64,000 nucleotides of DNA from Thalassospira lohafexi (GTDB taxonomy: Bacteria > Pseudomonadota > Alphaproteobacteria > Rhodospirillales > Thalassospiraceae). Every line of letters starts with the position of its first letter. Within the stretch, counting starts at the first letter, position 1. The stretch spans positions 1 through 64,000 of the forward strand of contig NZ_NXGX01000012.1 of the NCBI RefSeq assembly GCF_002844275.1, given 5' to 3'. Below the pieces are notes generated by a model, which saw only the letters and a list, made by a program, of their open reading frames with translations, had not been told where the DNA came from and searched no databases. This document shows, in pieces, positions 46,628-54,524 of the stretch. Both the position numbers and the translations under genes were made by a program.

Positions 46628-47761
46628 TTAACCGCTAGCTAATGTTTCAGAAATCTTCACCGCGTGTCTGCGGATAAACTCAGGAGGCAACGCATTTCCA
46701 ATCATTAAGGCGACTTTATCCCTACCGCCGGACAGGTCGAACTGATAATCAGCCGGAAAAGTTTGGAACAGAGCGGCCTCTCGCAGACTAATCGCGCGGT
46801 CCTCTTCCGGGTGCAAGTACCTACCCTTTGAGGGGTTTCCGCATCCCCCCGTCATAGTAGGAGAAACTTCATCCCAAGACATTCGGCCATATACATCTCG
46901 GAACCCAGATTTCTTATCCTTGTGGCAGTTTAGGACAAGATGATCTGGCAAGGCGATTCTTGAACCACCGTCTTTCGGAATGTTCCTGATGATCTCCATA
47001 ACCCGTTCTGTCCTTTTAGAAATATGGTCATGCAGTGGATCATCAGCCTCACCAACTGGAGCGAGCTTCACAGCATCGAGGCATTTCCTAACCGTAATGA
47101 CGTCCGACTTATCTGCCTGATCTACCTGCCCAACCTTTGAAGCAAGTAAAATCATCCTAAAGCGACGCTGAGGGACACCATACTCAGAAGCGTCTTCGAC
47201 CCGCACATTTCGGCGTCCAACTTTATAGCCCAGAGCAGAGATGCGCTTTAGGAACATTCTAATGCGGGAATCCGTTGCCAGCGCAGGAACGTTCTCCATC
47301 ATTAGAGCTTTAGGAGCCAATGCCTCAACAACACGCAGAAATTCGAAAAGAAGATCATTCCGATCATCTGAAACAGCTTTAGTTTTCTTTCTGGTACGCA
47401 AGGTTGAGAAGCCTTGACATGGTGGGCAACCCGCAAGCAGATCAAGTTCTCCACGCTTAAGACCTATTGCCCTAAGCAACTCCACGGCCCCTAGCTCCCG
47501 AATATCTTTGTTAAAGCAATGCACGTCAGGATGATTTAGTTGAAATGTTCGAGCTGGAACTTTTTCGATCTCAACACCAGCGAGAACTCTAAATCCAGCC
47601 TGCTTCAAACCTAACGTCAACCCGCCAGCACCGCTGAACAGATCCACAGCAGTCAACAGCTTAGGAAAATCCGCTTCAAGCTTTTGATTTATTTCGGATA
47701 ACTGTGGTTTTTCTGTCAACTTCGAATCCTGAACACGCCCATTTAAAGAACATTTTTGCAA
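46628..47761 (-). CDS. DNA (cytosine-5-)-methyltransferase
   Basis: 377 residues with the C5-methylase motifs in order: I DLFSGAGGLTLGLKQAG, IV GCPPCQGFS (catalytic Cys), VI ENVPA, VIII QRRFRMILLA, a variable target-recognition region (about 220-300), IX SLREAALFQTFP and X IGNALPPEF. It is complete and probably active. The first usable codon is TTG at 47761; a few in-frame TTG/GTG codons downstream make the exact start uncertain. It converges with the receiver gene (25 bases apart). No restriction nuclease or Vsr gene accompanies it, so it is an orphan or works with the GHKL/receiver pair. Confidence 0.93.
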   Translation of the reverse strand: MQKCSLNGRVQDSKLTEKPQLSEINQKLEADFPKLLTAVDLFSGAGGLTLGLKQAGFRVLAGVEIEKVPARTFQLNHPDVHCFNKDIRELGAVELLRAIGLKRGELDLLAGCPPCQGFSTLRTRKKTKAVSDDRNDLLFEFLRVVEALAPKALMMENVPALATDSRIRMFLKRISALGYKVGRRNVRVEDASEYGVPQRRFRMILLASKVGQVDQADKSDVITVRKCLDAVKLAPVGEADDPLHDHISKRTERVMEIIRNIPKDGGSRIALPDHLVLNCHKDKKSGFRDVYGRMSWDEVSPTMTGGCGNPSKGRYLHPEEDRAISLREAALFQTFPADYQFDLSGGRDKVALMIGNALPPEFIRRHAVKISETLASG

Positions 47762-47921
47762 TCTTAGCTTGGCTTCTCAATTGGCTCAATATGCAAATCC
47801 CTGAAGCTACGCAGACTGCTGTACGCACCTGAAACGCCGCGAACCACGATTAGATCCTGAAGACCGATCACTCGTATCGCCAGCGAAATTACAATCAAAC
47901 AAGCTACTTAAAAATCAGCTC

Positions 47922-47955
47922 AATTCTCTAGCTGTAGATATCAGGCTAGAGAATT
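47922..47955. repeat. 11-bp inverted repeat near the right island end
   Basis: AATTCTCTAGC (47922-47932) and GCTAGAGAATT (47945-47955) are perfect reverse complements around a 12-base spacer, 229 bases inside attR. There is no T run, so it is not an intrinsic terminator. It could be an operator, an excisionase or recombinase site. The surrounding 47762-48183 is AT-rich and shows no gene. Confidence 0.55.
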
Positions 47956-48183
47956 TCGACACAAATCACCCAATCGTGGCCGTATGCTTAATGCCAAGCG
48001 ACACTGCAACAATTCTTCACCATATCGCTTTCAATTTCGTAAAAATTCAAGCGCTGTTAGAAACTAACTATAAAATAAAACACTTAGAAACCGTTGAAAC
48101 TGTTACAGCGCAGTGTTACATTCCGAAACAGAGCAACGGAACTAACTGTTTGTTTTTTATCGATTTTGAAGAGAGCAAAGGAA

Positions 48184-48203
48184 AATCCCCTCCTCTCTGC
48201 CAC
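48184..48203. repeat. attR direct repeat
   Basis: Second exact copy of the 20-bp tRNA-Ser end (AATCCCCTCCTCTCTGCCAC). The following bases, CCTATGCCCTACGGGC, are GC-rich host sequence leading to the GIY-YIG gene. This marks the right end of the island. Confidence 0.95.
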
Positions 48204-48297
48204 CCTATGCCCTACGGGCTTCGGGTGGCAGGCCACACGGAGCCAAAATGGCATTGGGTGTCTCCCGAAGCCTTGGCGCAGGGAGGCAGATTACCCG

Positions 48298-48543
48298 ATG
48301 TGGTATGTTTATTTCCTCAGACTTTCAAATGATGATGTGTATGTCGGGTCAACCAATGACCTGAAACGTCGCTTTGCGTCGCATCAGAATGGCGATGTCG
48401 TTTCCACCCGAAAACATCTGCCACCAAAGCTACTTTCCTATGTCTCGGTTGAAACCGAGCAGAACGCACGGTCGCTGGAAAAGTATTTCAAATCCGGCTC
48501 GTGCAAGGCTTTTGCCAAAAAGAGATTCTGGTCAGAACAGTAG
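48298..48543 (+). CDS. GIY-YIG nuclease superfamily protein
   Basis: 81-residue single-domain protein: WYVYFLRLSNDDVYVGSTND supplies the GIY-YIG-like strand pair (YVYFL / YVGST), then DLKRRFASHQNG with the usual Arg and a late Glu in ARSLEKYFKSG. Small GIY-YIG proteins of this UPF0213/YhbQ-like group are common in proteobacteria and may act in DNA repair. The frame stays open upstream across attR, but homology starts at the ATG at 48298. It probably followed tRNA-Ser directly before island insertion. Confidence 0.87.
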   Translation: MWYVYFLRLSNDDVYVGSTNDLKRRFASHQNGDVVSTRKHLPPKLLSYVSVETEQNARSLEKYFKSGSCKAFAKKRFWSEQ

Positions 48544-48624
48544 GACTTCTACTTCAACCAGCCATCCGACCAAATTCCTGAAAATCACATCTTTGCACCT
48601 GCTGCACCGGGCAAAAGTATCTCG

Positions 48625-49119
48625 CTATTTGGCTTGCCCCTCAACAGCAGCCAACCATTTACGCAGCAAACCATCAAGCTGGGCTTGCTCATCACCCGTC
48701 AGGCCTTCGGCAAGGCGGTGCTGGTTGGCGACGTGGTCGGTGACGGCGGCGTCAATCAGGTCGCGGCCTTTTTGGGTGAGCGCGATGACAAAGCCACGGC
48801 CGTCTTCCGGGTTCTTTTCGCGTGAGACCAATCCGGCCTGTTCAAGCTTATCAAGCCGGTTGGTCATGGTGCCCGATGTTACCATTGTCCATGCGATCAA
48901 GTCAGATGGGCTGAGCGCATAGGGCGGGCCGGAACGGCGCAAGGTGGCGAGCACATCGAAGCTGGCCGCACTCAATCCATGGGCACGAAAGATATCATCC
49001 AATCCCGACATTAATACGGAACGCAGCCGCCCGAAGCGGCCAAACATTCCCATTGGCGTCACATCAAGATCGGGACGTTCCTGATGCCACTGCGCCAAAA
49101 TGCGATCTACCTGGTCCAT
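48625..49119 (-). CDS. MarR-family transcriptional regulator
   Basis: 164-residue winged-helix repressor. It has an N-terminal dimerisation region, then LSAASFDVLATLRRSGPPYALSPSDLIAW (quoted in part) and a recognition helix TSGTMTNRLDKLEQAGLVSR with the wing DGRGFVIALTQKG. It is divergent from an EamA transporter. Two palindromic sites in the 80-base gap are almost certainly its operators, so it likely represses both itself and the transporter until an unknown ligand binds. Confidence 0.92.
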   Translation of the reverse strand: MDQVDRILAQWHQERPDLDVTPMGMFGRFGRLRSVLMSGLDDIFRAHGLSAASFDVLATLRRSGPPYALSPSDLIAWTMVTSGTMTNRLDKLEQAGLVSREKNPEDGRGFVIALTQKGRDLIDAAVTDHVANQHRLAEGLTGDEQAQLDGLLRKWLAAVEGQAK

Positions 49120-49142
49120 GACGATGGTGATGGCAAAAATTT

Positions 49143-49182
49143 ATCTTGACGTCAAGATTTATCGATATACCTTGACGTCAAG
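49143..49182. promoter_or_regulatory. twin palindromic MarR operators
   Basis: ATCTTGACGTCAAGAT (49143-49158) is a perfect 16-bp palindrome. CTTGACGTCAAG (49171-49182) repeats its 12-bp core, centres 26 bases apart. They lie between divergent marR and eamA genes, the second 18 bases before the eamA ATG. An AT-rich ATCGATATAC between them may be a -10. Confidence 0.85.
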
Positions 49183-49199
49183 ATAAATGGAGAAAGCCG

Positions 49200-50099
49200 A
49201 TGAACCGAACAACCGACTTATTGCTTACCGCCCTTGCCCCGGCGATCTGGGGCAGCAGCTATATCGTTGCCACCGAGCTTTTGCCCCATGGTTATCCGCT
49301 GACCGTGTCGCTGCTGCGTGCCTTGCCAGCGGGTTTGATCCTGTTGCTTGTTGTCCGCCAGTTGCCGCAGTCGGGGTGGTGGGGCAAGGTTTTGATCCTT
49401 GGCGCGCTTAATTTTGCGATTTTCTGGTCAATGCTGTTTTTAGCAGCCTACCGCCTGCCGGGCGGGGTGGCGGCGACACTGGGCGCGGTTCAGCCGTTGT
49501 TCGTGCTGTTTCTGGCGCGCTTTGCCTTGGGAAGCACCATCAAGTTGGCCGGGATCATCGCGGCAATTTCCGGGATCTTTGGTGTTGCACTTCTGGTCCT
49601 TGATCCCGGCGCAACGCTTGATCCGGTTGGCATTGCCAGTGCCACCATCGGTGCCCTTTCAATGGCCGCAGGCACGGTGTTAACCCGCAAATGGCAACCA
49701 CCCGTTTCACCACTGACCTTTACCGCGTGGCAGCTCACGGCGGGCGGCGTGCTTCTGATCCCGGTTGCGCTGATTTTGGAGCCATCGTTTCCGGTCCCGA
49801 CACTGCAAAACCTTGCCGGGCTGGCGTGGCTTGGCCTGATCGGGGCGGCACTGACCTACTATCTGTGGTTTCGCGGGATTGCCAAACTGGGTCCGGCGAC
49901 GGTGACAAGCTTTGGCTTTCTCAGCCCGACCAGTGCGGTGTTGCTTGGCTGGATCATCCTTGGCGAGCAGTTAAGCCCAACCCAGATCGCCGGTGTGGTG
50001 ATTGTTCTGGCCAGCATCTGGATCGGACAACGCGCCGCGCGCCCCGCACCGATCAAGGCCAACATCGTCTCCCCGGTCAAACCGGCCGCAAATTCATGA
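49200..50099 (+). CDS. EamA/DMT-family transporter under MarR control
   Basis: 299-residue inner-membrane transporter with ten segments and two EamA repeats (ALAPAIWGSSYIVATELLP; IASATIGALSMAAGTVLTRKW). The APAIWGSSYIVATE start resembles exporters such as YedA/RhaT-like DMT proteins. GGAG precedes the ATG. It is divergent from marR with the twin palindromes in between, so it is probably induced by the compound that MarR senses. An NAD(P)-binding protein gene follows 32 bases downstream and may be co-transcribed. Confidence 0.88.
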   Translation: MNRTTDLLLTALAPAIWGSSYIVATELLPHGYPLTVSLLRALPAGLILLLVVRQLPQSGWWGKVLILGALNFAIFWSMLFLAAYRLPGGVAATLGAVQPLFVLFLARFALGSTIKLAGIIAAISGIFGVALLVLDPGATLDPVGIASATIGALSMAAGTVLTRKWQPPVSPLTFTAWQLTAGGVLLIPVALILEPSFPVPTLQNLAGLAWLGLIGAALTYYLWFRGIAKLGPATVTSFGFLSPTSAVLLGWIILGEQLSPTQIAGVVIVLASIWIGQRAARPAPIKANIVSPVKPAANS

Positions 50100-50131
50100 C
50101 AATACCGAACCACACTTAAAGGAACGCCCCA

Positions 50132-50845
50132 ATGAAACACGCTGACAAAACAAAACACACTTTCAAAACCACGGCGCCAAAGAACATTGTGGTTTTTGGT
50201 GCAACCGGTGATGTCGGACGCGAAGTGGTGACCGAAGCAATCATGCGCGGGCATCTCGTCACAGCCATTGCGCGCAACACCGACCGTCTTGCGTCACTGC
50301 CAGAAACAGTTACACGACGGCAGGTCGATATTCTTGAAAGCCCCGATCTGGTGGCGGGCATTATGGCCGATCATGATATCGCGATCAGCGCCGTGCGCCC
50401 GGTGTCAGGTCAGGAACATCTTTTGGCCACCATGACCGAATGCTTGCTTACCGCCGCACGTCAGACCGGCACCCCGATTTATATCACTGGTGGGGCGGCA
50501 ACCCTGAAACTGGCGGATGACAGTGGTCATACGGTTCTGAGTGCACCGGATTTCCTGCCCGATGCCGTGCGGCCAATTGCCCAGGCCTGCGCCACGCAAG
50601 ATGCACTTTTTGACCAGTATGACGATGTGCAATGGACCTGCCTGCGCCCACCCGCCATGCTGTTTGCCGGGGATAAAACCCGACAGTATGTGCGCGGTAC
50701 GGATACGCTGATCCCCGATCATGACGGGATGGCCCGGATTTCCTATGCCGATTTCGGGGTGGCGATGGTCGATATCTTAGAGGCAGGCGACAAACCGCAA
50801 CGCCGTTTGACAGTTGGCTATCAGAACGCCGCAGCGGCCGCATAG
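50132..50845 (+). CDS. NAD(P)H-binding SDR-like (NmrA type) protein
   Basis: 237 residues with an N-terminal Rossmann fold: NIVVFGATGDVGREVVTEAI (the GATGxxG motif, about 22-30), then ITGGAATLKLAD and the substrate-side CLRPPAMLF. Proteins of this atypical SDR group reduce small molecules or sense NAD(P). It lacks a classic YxxxK catalytic pair, so the reaction is unknown. It likely belongs to the same transcript as the MarR-controlled transporter. Confidence 0.82.
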   Translation: MKHADKTKHTFKTTAPKNIVVFGATGDVGREVVTEAIMRGHLVTAIARNTDRLASLPETVTRRQVDILESPDLVAGIMADHDIAISAVRPVSGQEHLLATMTECLLTAARQTGTPIYITGGAATLKLADDSGHTVLSAPDFLPDAVRPIAQACATQDALFDQYDDVQWTCLRPPAMLFAGDKTRQYVRGTDTLIPDHDGMARISYADFGVAMVDILEAGDKPQRRLTVGYQNAAAAA

Positions 50846-50873
50846 GCCCGGAACCACGCCAAGATATATAAAG

Positions 50874-50916
50874 ACAAAAAATAGAACGGGCGGCCCTTAT
50901 ACAGGCCACCCGTTCT
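50874..50916 (-). terminator. intrinsic terminator of the proC-like/thpR unit
   Basis: On the minus strand, AGAACGGG(T)GGCC ... GGCC(G)CCCGTTCT is followed by ATTTTTT, a good Rho-independent signal just after the reductase gene. One mismatch interrupts the stem. Confidence 0.75.
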
Positions 50917-50932
50917 GGTTCGGTGCGATGAT

Positions 50933-51715
50933 TTAGCTGCCGCTTGAGGCAGCCTTGATCCGGGCAAAGACGTCATCAAGGGCACTGTGGATAGCCGCCC
51001 CGCCCTTTTGCCGCATAAAGGTTTGCGCGACCTGTTCGTTTAGGCCCCCCGGTGTCGAGTGACCTTCGACCAAGGCGGCAAAGCTTTGATCGGGGGATTT
51101 GATTGTGTTGTCAGAAAGCCCGGCAAACAGGGCCGCGAGATAGCGTCTGGCGTCGGCATAATCCGATCCATGTGCGACCATCCATTGCGCCGAACTTTCA
51201 AGAATTTCAAAATAGGTCGCCATCAAAGCACTGCCGGCCGCATACCCGTCAAAGGCATCAATGGTATCGGCCGCAACCGCCCCGCCGAGTTTTTCAAACA
51301 GGGCGATAACATCAGGTGCGCCGGGATAGACCGCCGTCACACAATTACAATGGGCGACCGACGGCAAGGGAATGGCGCGGTCAAAGGAGGCCCCGCCGGA
51401 AATCCAGCCTTGCAACTTTGCAATCGGGATGGTGGCGATCAGGCTGACGATTTGGGTGTTGGCGGGAGCCTTCAGGCCGCTTAAGACCTGCTCGGCGATT
51501 TGCGGGCGGACGGCGAGAAACACGATATCGGCGACATCCATGATCGCCTGATTGTCGTCTTCGATCCGAACGGCATCAAATTCCGTCGCCAGCTTTTGCG
51601 AGAATTCACGCCCACGGCGCGAAACGACGATTTCGGAAACCGCATCGTCGGTCGAAAGAAGCCCCCGGATCATGGCATCACTGATGACGCCGGTGCCAAT
51701 AAAGCCGAGCTTCAT
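50933..51715 (-). CDS. pyrroline-5-carboxylate reductase-like protein
   Basis: 260 residues of the ProC family: an N-terminal NADP-binding fold (KLGFIGTGVISDAMIRGLL), IVFLAVRPQIAEQVL, IVSLIATIPIAKL, and a C-terminal helical dimerisation domain ending in HSTPGGLNEQVAQTFM, the proline-reductase signature region. It may reduce pyrroline-5-carboxylate to proline, but some residues differ from classical ProC (AIPLPSVAHCNCVTAVYP for the usual MPN-PA stretch), so another imino substrate is possible. The start overlaps the thpR stop by ATGA. Confidence 0.85.
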   Translation of the reverse strand: MKLGFIGTGVISDAMIRGLLSTDDAVSEIVVSRRGREFSQKLATEFDAVRIEDDNQAIMDVADIVFLAVRPQIAEQVLSGLKAPANTQIVSLIATIPIAKLQGWISGGASFDRAIPLPSVAHCNCVTAVYPGAPDVIALFEKLGGAVAADTIDAFDGYAAGSALMATYFEILESSAQWMVAHGSDYADARRYLAALFAGLSDNTIKSPDQSFAALVEGHSTPGGLNEQVAQTFMRQKGGAAIHSALDDVFARIKAASSGS

Positions 51716-52335
51716 TCGATTTCTCCTAACATTTTGCGTTCTAAAAACGCCTCATCATCGCGGAAGTTCTGTGTGTCACCAGTGCCATTTGGCCCATCCG
51801 TCCCGTCATAGGCCGCGACCACCCGAAATTCCGGGCCATCGGCGGTGGAATGGCTTTCATACAGGCAGAAACGATCAATGGTAAACGTCCGCGAGCTGAC
51901 ATCACCATGATCGGCAACCGCCTGCTCAATGGTGGCACGCGCGGCATTGCGGTTCCGGCCGAGCGTGATGTGCGGGGTGAAATTGCGCATGTCCATATCC
52001 GGGCCGTCTTCAAGGGCGCGCAAGGCGCTTTCTACCCGCGCAGCCAACTGGCGCATAAGCGGCTGTTCGGTGACCCCGGCCCAAAAGATGCGGATCTTTT
52101 GGGTTGATGCAAAAACATTGAGGCCCTGCACACGAAGGTCAAACGGCTCAAAGGCAATTTTTGCCAAGGCCTGATCAATTTCGGCCGCCAGACCGGGATC
52201 AACATTGCCGATGAATTTAAGGGTGATGTGCATATTTTCCGGGGTTTGCGCATCAAGCCCCTTAATCCCGCGCGCCAACGGGTAAAGATCGGCTGCGATA
52301 TCAGCCGGTATTTCGACGCCAACAAACAAACGCAT
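51712..52335 (-). CDS. thpR: RNA 2',3'-cyclic phosphodiesterase
   Basis: 207 residues of the 2H phosphoesterase family. The two catalytic motifs are HITLKFIG and HITLGRNR. The N-terminal MRLFVGVEIPADIA is typical. It opens 2',3'-cyclic phosphates on RNA ends. ATG at 52335 is chosen; a TTG two codons upstream is in frame. It is translationally coupled to the downstream ProC-like gene. Confidence 0.92.
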   Translation of the reverse strand: MRLFVGVEIPADIAADLYPLARGIKGLDAQTPENMHITLKFIGNVDPGLAAEIDQALAKIAFEPFDLRVQGLNVFASTQKIRIFWAGVTEQPLMRQLAARVESALRALEDGPDMDMRNFTPHITLGRNRNAARATIEQAVADHGDVSSRTFTIDRFCLYESHSTADGPEFRVVAAYDGTDGPNGTGDTQNFRDDEAFLERKMLGEIE

Positions 52336-52379
52336 ATTCAAAACTCAAAACGACATGGGGGGATGCGATCAAACGGCAT

Positions 52380-53246
52380 TCAACCGGTTGATCGGCCCGG
52401 AAGCGGAATGATGTCATCCTCGCCGTCGATCTGCGGGAAGTTGCCCGCCGCCCAATCGGCTTTGGCCTGATCAATGCGTTCCTTGGAGCTTGAGACAAAG
52501 TTCCACCACAGATGGCGATAGCCAACCGACAAGCCGCCCAGCAACATCACCCGGCAGTCGCTTTGCGCGACAATATCGGGGATTTCTTCGGGCGCGACAT
52601 AGATGAAGCTTTCCGGCGCATAGGCCACGCCATCAATGCGCAAGGTGCCCGAGACAACATAAAGGGCGGCTTCCTGATTTTCACCGGGAAGCAAAAGCTG
52701 CGCGCCTTCGTCCATTTGGACATCAAGATAAAACAGTTTGGATTTGACCGGCACCGGGGCGGTTTTGCCAAATGCCTCGCCCGCGATCAGGCGCATGTGC
52801 AGCCCGGCATCTTCGATGATCGGCAAATCGTCCTTTGCCACATGGAAGAACTCGGGATCAGATTCTTCGTCTTCTTTAGGAACGGCGACCCATAATTGCA
52901 GCCCGTCAAGCTTGTGTGCGCTGTTGCGCACCGCGTCGGTTTCACGTTCCGAATGGGTGATCCCGCGCCCGGCATGCATCCAGTTCAGATCGCCCGGCTT
53001 GATTTCAAGCAGGCTGCCAAGGCTGTCGTGGTGGCGGATGGCACCTTCGAAAATATAGGTCACCGTGGCAAGACCAATATGGGGATGCGGGGCAACGTCG
53101 ATCCCCTCGCCGGGTTGGAAATCAGCCGGTCCCATATGATCAAAAAACACAAACGGGCCGACCGACCGCACGTCGCGGTGCGGCAGGACACGGCGCACGG
53201 AAAAGGCACCAAGATCGGTTTCCTTACCAAAAATCTGCTTTACCAT
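52380..53246 (-). CDS. pirin family protein
   Basis: 288-residue bicupin. The N-terminal cupin has the metal-site PHPHIGLATVTYIFEGAIRH (His pair, then Glu/His), GDLNWMHAGRGITHSE and GLQLWVAVP. The second cupin is less conserved. Family members act as quercetinases or redox-sensing regulators. There is no quercetin-related gene nearby, so the role is open. The start ATG is at 53246. Confidence 0.9.
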   Translation of the reverse strand: MVKQIFGKETDLGAFSVRRVLPHRDVRSVGPFVFFDHMGPADFQPGEGIDVAPHPHIGLATVTYIFEGAIRHHDSLGSLLEIKPGDLNWMHAGRGITHSERETDAVRNSAHKLDGLQLWVAVPKEDEESDPEFFHVAKDDLPIIEDAGLHMRLIAGEAFGKTAPVPVKSKLFYLDVQMDEGAQLLLPGENQEAALYVVSGTLRIDGVAYAPESFIYVAPEEIPDIVAQSDCRVMLLGGLSVGYRHLWWNFVSSSKERIDQAKADWAAGNFPQIDGEDDIIPLPGRSTG

Positions 53247-53308
53247 GCGCCGTCTCCTTCACATTTGGGTGGGGTCAGGCGCCCGACAATCGGGCGGCCT
53301 TCCCCGTT

Positions 53309-53351
53309 ACCTGGCCGTATCTGTGCCTTACGGGCACGGATACGGCCAGGT
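53309..53351. repeat. 19-bp hairpin enclosing the aldo/keto reductase stop codon
   Basis: 53309-53327 and 53333-53351 pair along 19 bases with one G.T pair. The 5-base loop TTACG contains the stop codon of the reductase. There is no T run on either strand. A second small hairpin (CGCCCGA-CAA-TCGGGCG) lies at 53280-53296. It may be an mRNA 3'-end stabiliser or a REP-type repeat. Confidence 0.75.
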
Positions 53352-54368
53352 TTGATGGATGTTTTCAATCTCGGACAGAACGTCTTCGGACAGGGTGATT
53401 TTGGCCGATCCGACATTGAGTTTCAGCTGTTCCATGCTGGTCGCGCCAATGATGTTTGACGTCAGGAACGGGCGCGAATTGACATAGGCCAGCGCCATCT
53501 GGGATGGATCAAGGCCATTGTCCTTGGCAAGTTTGACATAGGCCTCGGTCGATTTGATGCCGTTTTCTGTCAGATACCGGGCAAAATACTGCGGCCAGAT
53601 CGACGAACGCGCGCCTTCTGGACGTGCCCCGCCGAGATATTTACCCGACAAAGCCCCACCGCCGAGCGGCGAATAAGCCAGAAGACCGGCATCTTCGCGG
53701 ATCGAACATTCGGCCATGCCGACTTCGTATTGACGGGTCAGAAGGCTATAGGGGTTCTGAACCGAGACAACGCGCGGCCAGCCCTTTTTCTCGGCCAGTT
53801 CAAGGAACTTCATCAAGCCCCACGGGTTTTCGTTCGACAGACCGATGTGACGGACTTTACCGACCTTGACCAAACCATCAAGGGCTTCGAGGCTTTCCTC
53901 GATCGGGGTGAAATCCTCGTCCGCGTCATGGACGTAGCCCAGTTTGCCAAAGAAGTTGGAATTCCGGTCCGGCCAATGGAGCTGATACAGATCGACGTAA
54001 TCGGTTTTAAGACGTTTGAGCGATCCGTCGATGGCTTCATTGATCTGATCGCGGGTCAAACGCGGCCCACCGCGGACATAGCCAAAACGTTCGGCAGGGC
54101 CGACGATTTTGGTTGCGATCACAAGATCATCACGACGCCCGCGTTTTTCCAGCCAGTTGCCGATGATGGTTTCGGTTTTGGTGAAGGTTTCTTCCATTGC
54201 CGGAACCGGATACATTTCGGCGGTATCAATGAAATTGACTTCGTTCGAGGTCGCGTAGTCAAGCTGTTCGAATGCTTCATCTTGCGTATTCTGTTGGCCC
54301 CAGGTCATCGTACCCAGGCAAATAACACTGACATCAATATCAGTACGTCCCAATCGACGGTATTCCAT
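53328..54368 (-). CDS. aldo/keto reductase (Tas-like)
   Basis: 346 residues of the NADPH-dependent AKR fold. The family blocks are LGRTDIDVSVICLGTMTWG, the catalytic Asp/Tyr region FIDTAEMYPVP, DLYQLHWPDR, and the cofactor-binding SNIIGATSMEQLKLNV. The MTWGQQNTQDEAFEQ start resembles E. coli Tas, linked to starvation-dependent tyrosine prototrophy. The natural substrate is unknown. The last codons form one arm of a 19-bp hairpin. Confidence 0.9.
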   Translation of the reverse strand: MEYRRLGRTDIDVSVICLGTMTWGQQNTQDEAFEQLDYATSNEVNFIDTAEMYPVPAMEETFTKTETIIGNWLEKRGRRDDLVIATKIVGPAERFGYVRGGPRLTRDQINEAIDGSLKRLKTDYVDLYQLHWPDRNSNFFGKLGYVHDADEDFTPIEESLEALDGLVKVGKVRHIGLSNENPWGLMKFLELAEKKGWPRVVSVQNPYSLLTRQYEVGMAECSIREDAGLLAYSPLGGGALSGKYLGGARPEGARSSIWPQYFARYLTENGIKSTEAYVKLAKDNGLDPSQMALAYVNSRPFLTSNIIGATSMEQLKLNVGSAKITLSEDVLSEIENIHQTWPYPCP

Positions 54369-54524
54369 GTATCAATCCCCTTTTACACCCCGGGTGGGGT
54401 GCGCATATTTTTCAATGGATTGAATATATCCTGTCAGGCCGGGGATGGAACCTTTCACAGCAAAAAATGTCGGGCGGCCTTGAATTTATATCGCTGTTGC
54501 AAAGCGTTCCAAACGGGTGCGTGT

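Larger units (their letters stand above)
35644..48203. mobile_element. integrated genomic island in tRNA-Ser, 12.5 kb
   Basis: Bounded by 20-bp direct repeats. A tyrosine integrase lies next to the tRNA end, and the sequence inside is plainly more AT-rich, with A/T-ending codons, than the host flanks. Cargo in order: integrase; XRE regulator, serine recombinase, zinc-finger-like and ParB-like genes; a type I restriction hsdR remnant; a two-GHKL ATPase/kinase and a receiver protein; and a C5-cytosine methyltransferase on the opposite strand. No conjugation, capsid or replication genes are seen, so the island is either mobilised by others or a phage-satellite/defence-island type element. Confidence 0.93.

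Noticed and set aside
35644-48203. Complete prophage
   Set aside because: No capsid, tail, terminase, lysis or replication genes are visible; only integration and accessory genes.
48094-48297. N-terminal extension of the GIY-YIG protein across attR
   Set aside because: The frame is open but the extension is island-derived and non-homologous; the domain starts at the ATG at 48298.
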